Shown piece by piece: positions 60,948 through 64,000 of a stretch of 64,000 nt of DNA (position 1 is the first letter of the stretch; every line of letters starts with the position of its first letter). Position numbers and translations under genes: made by a program. The DNA is from Sphingomonas sp. PP-F2F-G114-C0414 (GTDB taxonomy: Bacteria > Pseudomonadota > Alphaproteobacteria > Sphingomonadales > Sphingomonadaceae), in NCBI RefSeq assembly GCF_003688595.1, contig NZ_RCWT01000010.1:757040-821039 (forward strand), written 5' to 3'. The notes beneath the pieces were generated by a model. It was not told the DNA's origin and ran no database searches. It saw nothing but the letters and a program-made list of their open reading frames with translations.

Positions 60948-62576
60948 TTACCGGCCGTTGCAGTTGAAGTAGACCGAGGTGAAGATCGGCGGGCCAACGT
61001 CCTGCTTCGACGCATCGGCGGCGCGGATCGTCGAGCGATCGGCCTGGCTGGTTTCCTGCGCGATCAGGTTGAGGCAGGCGACGGTCGCCGGCGTCTTCAC
61101 GATACCGTTGATGAAGCGCATGTCCGACCCGCCACGCTGGCGGATCGCGGCCGGCGCAAGCGCGGTCTGGACGAACGTGAAGTTCGAATACTGGCCGAAG
61201 GTCCGCGGCAGCAGATCCTCGGCACCGTTCGAGTCGATCTCGGTCGAGAACGAGTCGGCGGTCGCACCCAGCAGACGCTGCGCGGCGATGATGAACTGCA
61301 TGAAGCCGCGATAGCCGTTGTCGATATCGTAGCCGTCGTCGTCCGCGCCGGTGACCGCGAAATACTTGATGTTCGTGGTGCCGCCGAAGATCTCGATGCC
61401 GTCATCGGCCGAATTGTGGCTCTGGACGTGATCGATCGTCGTGCCCGAACCGGTGCCGCCCAGCGTCAGGCCCTGAAGCTCGTTGCCGTCGCTGATCGCG
61501 ATGCCGCTGTAGCGGATCTGGACATACTGCATCGTGCCGCTGTTGTCCGCGGCGGTCGGGCCACCGTAGAAGCGCCCGGTGACGCCTTCGATCGCCTGCT
61601 GGCAGGTCGTGCTGGTGCCGCCCGCATTGTTCGGACCGGTGCCGGTGGCGCAGACCGCGACGGGGGCGCGGCCGAGCAGGATGATCCCGCCCCACTGGCC
61701 CTGCGTCGCGTCGCTGACGCCGTTGGCGGTCAGGTTCTGCTGCGACGTGAAGATGATCGGCGCGTCGCGCGTGCCGACGGCGCTGATCTTCGACCCGCGG
61801 TTGACGAGCAGGAGGTCGGCGGTGACTTCGGTCGAGTCCGCCGCGACGATGACGCCCGGCGCGATCGTCAGCGTCACGCCGGTATCGGCACCGGTCGTGC
61901 CGACATCGGCACCGACTTCGGTCTGGCCGCGCAGGCGGTAGAACACGCCGGCGATCTTCGGCAGCGTCAGGCTGGACGAGATCACGGTCGGCAGGCGGCA
62001 GGCGCGGAACGTCTGGACCAGGCCGTCGTCGATCGTGCCGGTCGGGCATGCTGCGGCCGAACCGCCAGTGCCGACAGCGGGAACCGCGGTGCAGCTAGCG
62101 GTCGTGGTGCCGCCGAACTGTGCCGAGGTCGAGTTGCAGGTCCATCCCTGGAACGCGGTGTCGGACGGTCCGTTCAGCGCGCCGACGAAGTTCGTGCTGG
62201 TGAAGAACGGGTTGATCGACGACGGGTCGGTCGCGGTCGTAGCGGACGTCGCGGCGGTCGGGTACACGCCGGTCAGGACGTTGGTGCCGCTGACATTGTT
62301 GTTGGTGCCGGCATTGACGATCGCAAGCTGCTCGTCGGCGCTGATCGTGATCGTGCCGTCCGAGCGACCGCCCGAGGTCGAGGCGAACTGTGCGGCGGTA
62401 ATCGCCGTCGGCGTGGGCGTCGGGGTTGCCGGTGTTGGCGTCGGCGTGGCGGGCGGCGTGATGATCACCGTGCCTGCGCCTGGCGATGCGACATCGTCGG
62501 CGCCACCGCATGCGGTGAGTGCGAGGCAGGCCGTGCCGGTCAGCAGGATCGTGCCGAGGCGAGTAAAGCTGGTCAT
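60948..62576 (-). CDS. surface-type lipoprotein of unknown function (TonB-receptor partner)
   Basis: 542 residues. Lipoprotein signal with lipobox LTAC (Cys23), then a Thr/Pro repeat linker (ATPTPTPATPTPTP), then a beta-rich domain. The middle shows right-handed beta-helix features: GVIVAADSTEV, QYVQIRYSGIAISDGNE, IDHVQSHNSADDGIEIFGGT. Four or more Cys could form disulfides. The linker and helix suggest a protein held away from the membrane, probably on the cell surface. I know no enzyme name for it. It is upstream of the TonB receptor gene and faces the T2SS genes, so T2SS export is possible but unproven. Confidence 0.8.
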   Translation of the reverse strand: MTSFTRLGTILLTGTACLALTACGGADDVASPGAGTVIITPPATPTPTPATPTPTPTAITAAQFASTSGGRSDGTITISADEQLAIVNAGTNNNVSGTNVLTGVYPTAATSATTATDPSSINPFFTSTNFVGALNGPSDTAFQGWTCNSTSAQFGGTTTASCTAVPAVGTGGSAAACPTGTIDDGLVQTFRACRLPTVISSSLTLPKIAGVFYRLRGQTEVGADVGTTGADTGVTLTIAPGVIVAADSTEVTADLLLVNRGSKISAVGTRDAPIIFTSQQNLTANGVSDATQGQWGGIILLGRAPVAVCATGTGPNNAGGTSTTCQQAIEGVTGRFYGGPTAADNSGTMQYVQIRYSGIAISDGNELQGLTLGGTGSGTTIDHVQSHNSADDGIEIFGGTTNIKYFAVTGADDDGYDIDNGYRGFMQFIIAAQRLLGATADSFSTEIDSNGAEDLLPRTFGQYSNFTFVQTALAPAAIRQRGGSDMRFINGIVKTPATVACLNLIAQETSQADRSTIRAADASKQDVGPPIFTSVYFNCNGR

Positions 62577-62885
62577 GCGAAGGACTCCCGAGTCGTACCG
62601 TTGATTGTTCGGATCGACCCAGGCTCCCCCCTGCCGACCGTGACATGGCGGTTAGGCTGGCCAGATGACGCTGCGATGCGATTTGGGTTACGCTTGCATG
62701 ACTATGATGTGACGGTTCGATGACGGCCGATCGGGATGCTGCCGCCATACGGGGTTGAAAACCGCGCTATCGAACACATCTCTTCCGATCCGGCGCGCGA
62801 TGATTTACAGGCGCTGCCAGCGTCACCGTTCGCGCAACCCTGCGTCCGAGCGGTCAGGCCTTCATTACAGGATTATTCGACGACA
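62577..62885. other. 309-base divergent upstream region without a gene
   Basis: Lies between the lipoprotein (minus) and the DUF6481 gene (plus) and must hold both promoters. No palindromic repeat of the families seen elsewhere, no tRNA, and no clear open frame with a ribosome site. A Pho-box-like GTCACG/TGACAT pair near 62640 was considered but is not convincing. Confidence 0.6.
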
Positions 62886-63221
62886 ATGGCCTCTTTCAAG
62901 GACCCCAGTTTCCAGGACCGCACGAGCAGCGCAGCCGCCGCCAAGCAGAAGGCGCTCGAAGCGCTGAAGGCGAAGCCGCCGATCGACGAAGCGGTCGTTG
63001 CCGAGCGCCTTGCCGCACGCGAGGCCAAGGAATTGGCCGAGCGCGAGAAGCGCGCTGCCAAGCGTGCTGCCGAAGACGAGGCGAAGGCTTTGAAGAAGGC
63101 TGAAGCCGAGGCCGCTGCTGCGAAGAAGCGCGAGGCCGAGGCGAAGGTCGAATTGACCGACGCCGAGAAGAAGGCGATTCGTGACGCTAAGTATGCGGCG
63201 CGGAAGAATAAGAAGAAGTGA
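62886..63221 (+). CDS. DUF6481 family small charged protein
   Basis: 111 residues, almost entirely helical and rich in Lys, Glu and Ala: MASFKDPSFQDRTSSAAAAK at the start, then long Glu/Lys repeats and a basic tail AARKNKKK. The conserved N-terminal SFQDR-like motif places it in DUF6481, common in sphingomonads; function unknown. A coiled coil or nucleic-acid contact is plausible from the composition only. Followed closely by a terminator. Confidence 0.85.
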   Translation: MASFKDPSFQDRTSSAAAAKQKALEALKAKPPIDEAVVAERLAAREAKELAEREKRAAKRAAEDEAKALKKAEAEAAAAKKREAEAKVELTDAEKKAIRDAKYAARKNKKK

Positions 63222-63228
63222 TTTTCGC

Positions 63229-63256
63229 GGGGCGGTCGTGTGGCCGCCCCTGTTTT
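63229..63256 (+). terminator. Rho-independent terminator
   Basis: GGGGCGGTC and GGCCGCCCC (one T-G pair) with a GTGT loop, followed by TGTTTTC, 8 bases after the DUF6481 stop. Confidence 0.75.
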
Positions 63257-63300
63257 CTGAATAACGCCTGCTCGCTGAAAGCACCTGCCCAAAAAGACTA

Positions 63301-63413
63301 CCACCCCGGCGAAGGCCGGGGCCCAATTGGCAAGGTCGCAGTGATGAAGCGCACACCTAGGTCACCGACGTTTCCCAATTGGGCCCCGGCCTTCGCCGGG
63401 GTGGTGCTCGTGG
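63301..63413. repeat. paired palindromic repeat, family B
   Basis: CCACCCCGGCGAAGGCCGGG...CCAATTGG and the inverse CCCAATTGGGCCCCGGCC...GCCGGGGTGG. Part of the 63222-63529 gene-free stretch. Confidence 0.9.
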
Positions 63414-63437
63414 AACGGGTGCAGTCCACTAACTAGC

Positions 63438-63494
63438 TTGTTCTCCCGCGAAGGCGGGAGTCCAGTCTGGGCTCCCGCCTTCGCGGGAGAACAA
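63438..63494. repeat. compact palindromic repeat, family C
   Basis: TTGTTCTCCCGCGAAGGCGGG and its inverse GCCTTCGCGGGAGAACAA around AGTCCAGTCTGGGCT. Nearly a continuous palindrome of 57 bases. Read on the plus strand it encodes FSREGGSPVWAPAFAGE, the peptide that also appears in coding copies of this family. Confidence 0.9.
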
Positions 63495-63529
63495 TTAGGT
63501 GTGGGTAGCGGACGAGGTGAAGCGCGCTC

Positions 63530-64000
63530 CTACTCCGCCTGCTCCCAACCCCCACCCAGCGCCTTGAACAGCGCTACCGTCAGCTGCCGCAACTGCGCAT
63601 CGCTCGACACCAGCTGTTCGCGCGCCGTCAGCACATCCGTCTCCGCATTCAGCAGCGTCGTCTGCGCCACGAAGCCGGTCCGGTACTGCGACTCCGCCGC
63701 GTTCGCGCTGCTTTGCGCATCGATCACCGCGCGCTGCAACGCCGCGTTCCGACGCCGCTCGGCAGCGATCTGCGCAAGCGGGTCCTCGACGTCGCGCAAC
63801 GCCTGCAACACCGTCGAGCGATAGCGGAGATACGCTTGCTCGCGGTCTTCCTCGCGCGACTTCACGACCGACTTACGCCGGCCCCAGTCGAGCAACGGGA
63901 ACTGCGCAGCGCCCGAAGCGGTCAGCTGGAGGCTGTCACCCGAAAACAGATTGCCCAAAGCGGTCGAGATCAGCTGGCTCATGCCGGTTAGGCTGAACTT
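63530..64000 (-). CDS. TolC/NodT-type outer-membrane efflux protein (5' end outside window)
   Basis: C-terminal part (157 residues) of an outer-membrane factor of RND-type efflux systems. Visible: the second strand/helix repeat with LTASGAAQFPLLDWGRRKS, then long helices EDREQAYLRYRSTVLQALRD and ALQRAVIDAQSSANAAESQY, and TLLNAETDVLTAREQLVSS. These heptads are the alpha-barrel of TolC-like trimers; the sequence runs open to base 64000. It ends at 63530 and the gene-free stretch follows. Confidence 0.9.
   Translation of the reverse strand, partial: KFSLTGMSQLISTALGNLFSGDSLQLTASGAAQFPLLDWGRRKSVVKSREEDREQAYLRYRSTVLQALRDVEDPLAQIAAERRRNAALQRAVIDAQSSANAAESQYRTGFVAQTTLLNAETDVLTAREQLVSSDAQLRQLTVALFKALGGGWEQAE

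Noticed and set aside
62636..62700. A possible Pho box upstream of the lipoprotein gene
   Set aside because: Only single loose matches to the 7-base half site are seen, without the 11-base phasing a Pho box needs.
63301..63494. Closely spaced repeats that could suggest a CRISPR array
   Set aside because: They are two different palindromic elements, each with two inverted arms; there are no regularly spaced direct repeats and no cas genes.

Overview
The window reads as chromosomal DNA of a sphingomonad (Alphaproteobacteria, most likely Sphingomonas or a close relative). Grounds: uniformly high GC, long runs of genes joined by 4-base ATGA/GTGA stop-start overlaps, a full exosortase A (XrtA) exopolysaccharide locus of the sphingomonad type, a complete gspC-N type II secretion operon, an ornithine decarboxylase next to a deoxyhypusine-synthase-like enzyme (sphingomonads are known for sym-homospermidine), TonB-dependent uptake, and many paired palindromic intergenic repeats whose translation gives peptides such as WAPAFAG. 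There is no rRNA, phage, plasmid, IS or CRISPR in the window; two tRNA genes are present.

Layout. 1-2753: tail of an Fe-S assembly region (two tandem cysteine desulfurases, minus) and a divergent alpha/beta hydrolase. 2898-4036: threonine/serine dehydratase with a coupled 59-residue membrane protein. 4174-6632: PLP decarboxylase plus DHS-like polyamine enzyme. 6830-8596: MAPEG protein, Tat-type esterase and a small unknown protein. 8600-26057: the XrtA/EPS locus: a ten-gene minus-strand operon (export lipoprotein, Wzz, tyrosine kinase, beta-barrel, ATPase, deacetylase, FemAB, glycosyltransferase, exosortase-EpsI fusion, amidotransferase), a second minus-strand pair (acyl-CoA ligase, PLP decarboxylase) and a plus-strand trio (acyl carrier protein and two hydrolases). 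26161-34033: thioredoxin reductase, then a molybdenum/formate island (FdhF/YdeP paralogue, mobA, fdhD on plus; second FdhF/YdeP paralogue plus a formate/nitrite channel on minus). 34213-38881: tRNA-Met, an RNA ligase-like protein, kup, and divergent Lrp/alanine dehydrogenase. 38933-39151: DUF3072 protein behind a possible general-stress promoter. 39264-44141: cytochrome c maturation operon ccmC-D-E-F-G-H-I, without ccmAB. 44319-45557: amino-acid dehydrogenase and tRNA-His. 45623-56949: T2SS operon gspCDEFGHIJKLMN. 57109-62576: 2OG-Fe(II) hydroxylase, a TonB-dependent receptor and a surface-type lipoprotein. 62886-64000: a small charged protein (DUF6481) and the end of a TolC/NodT-type efflux gene.

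The most unusual signal is the behaviour of the paired palindromic repeats. At least five families occupy intergenic gaps, but several copies lie inside protein genes and stay in frame: in the XrtA glycosyltransferase, twice in the XrtA acyl-CoA ligase, in the CcmH signal peptide, in the N-terminus of GspE, and in the prepilin leader of GspH. This resembles the Rickettsia palindromic elements. One coding copy carries a ten-C tract that could make the gene phase-variable. Other points of note are the decarboxylase/DHS-like pair, the T2SS-TonB receptor-lipoprotein neighbourhood, and the paired FdhF/YdeP oxidoreductases around mobA-fdhD and a formate channel.

The two stretches above 300 bases without a gene are 62577-62885 (divergent upstream region, nothing firmly identified) and 63222-63529 (terminator plus two palindromic repeats).
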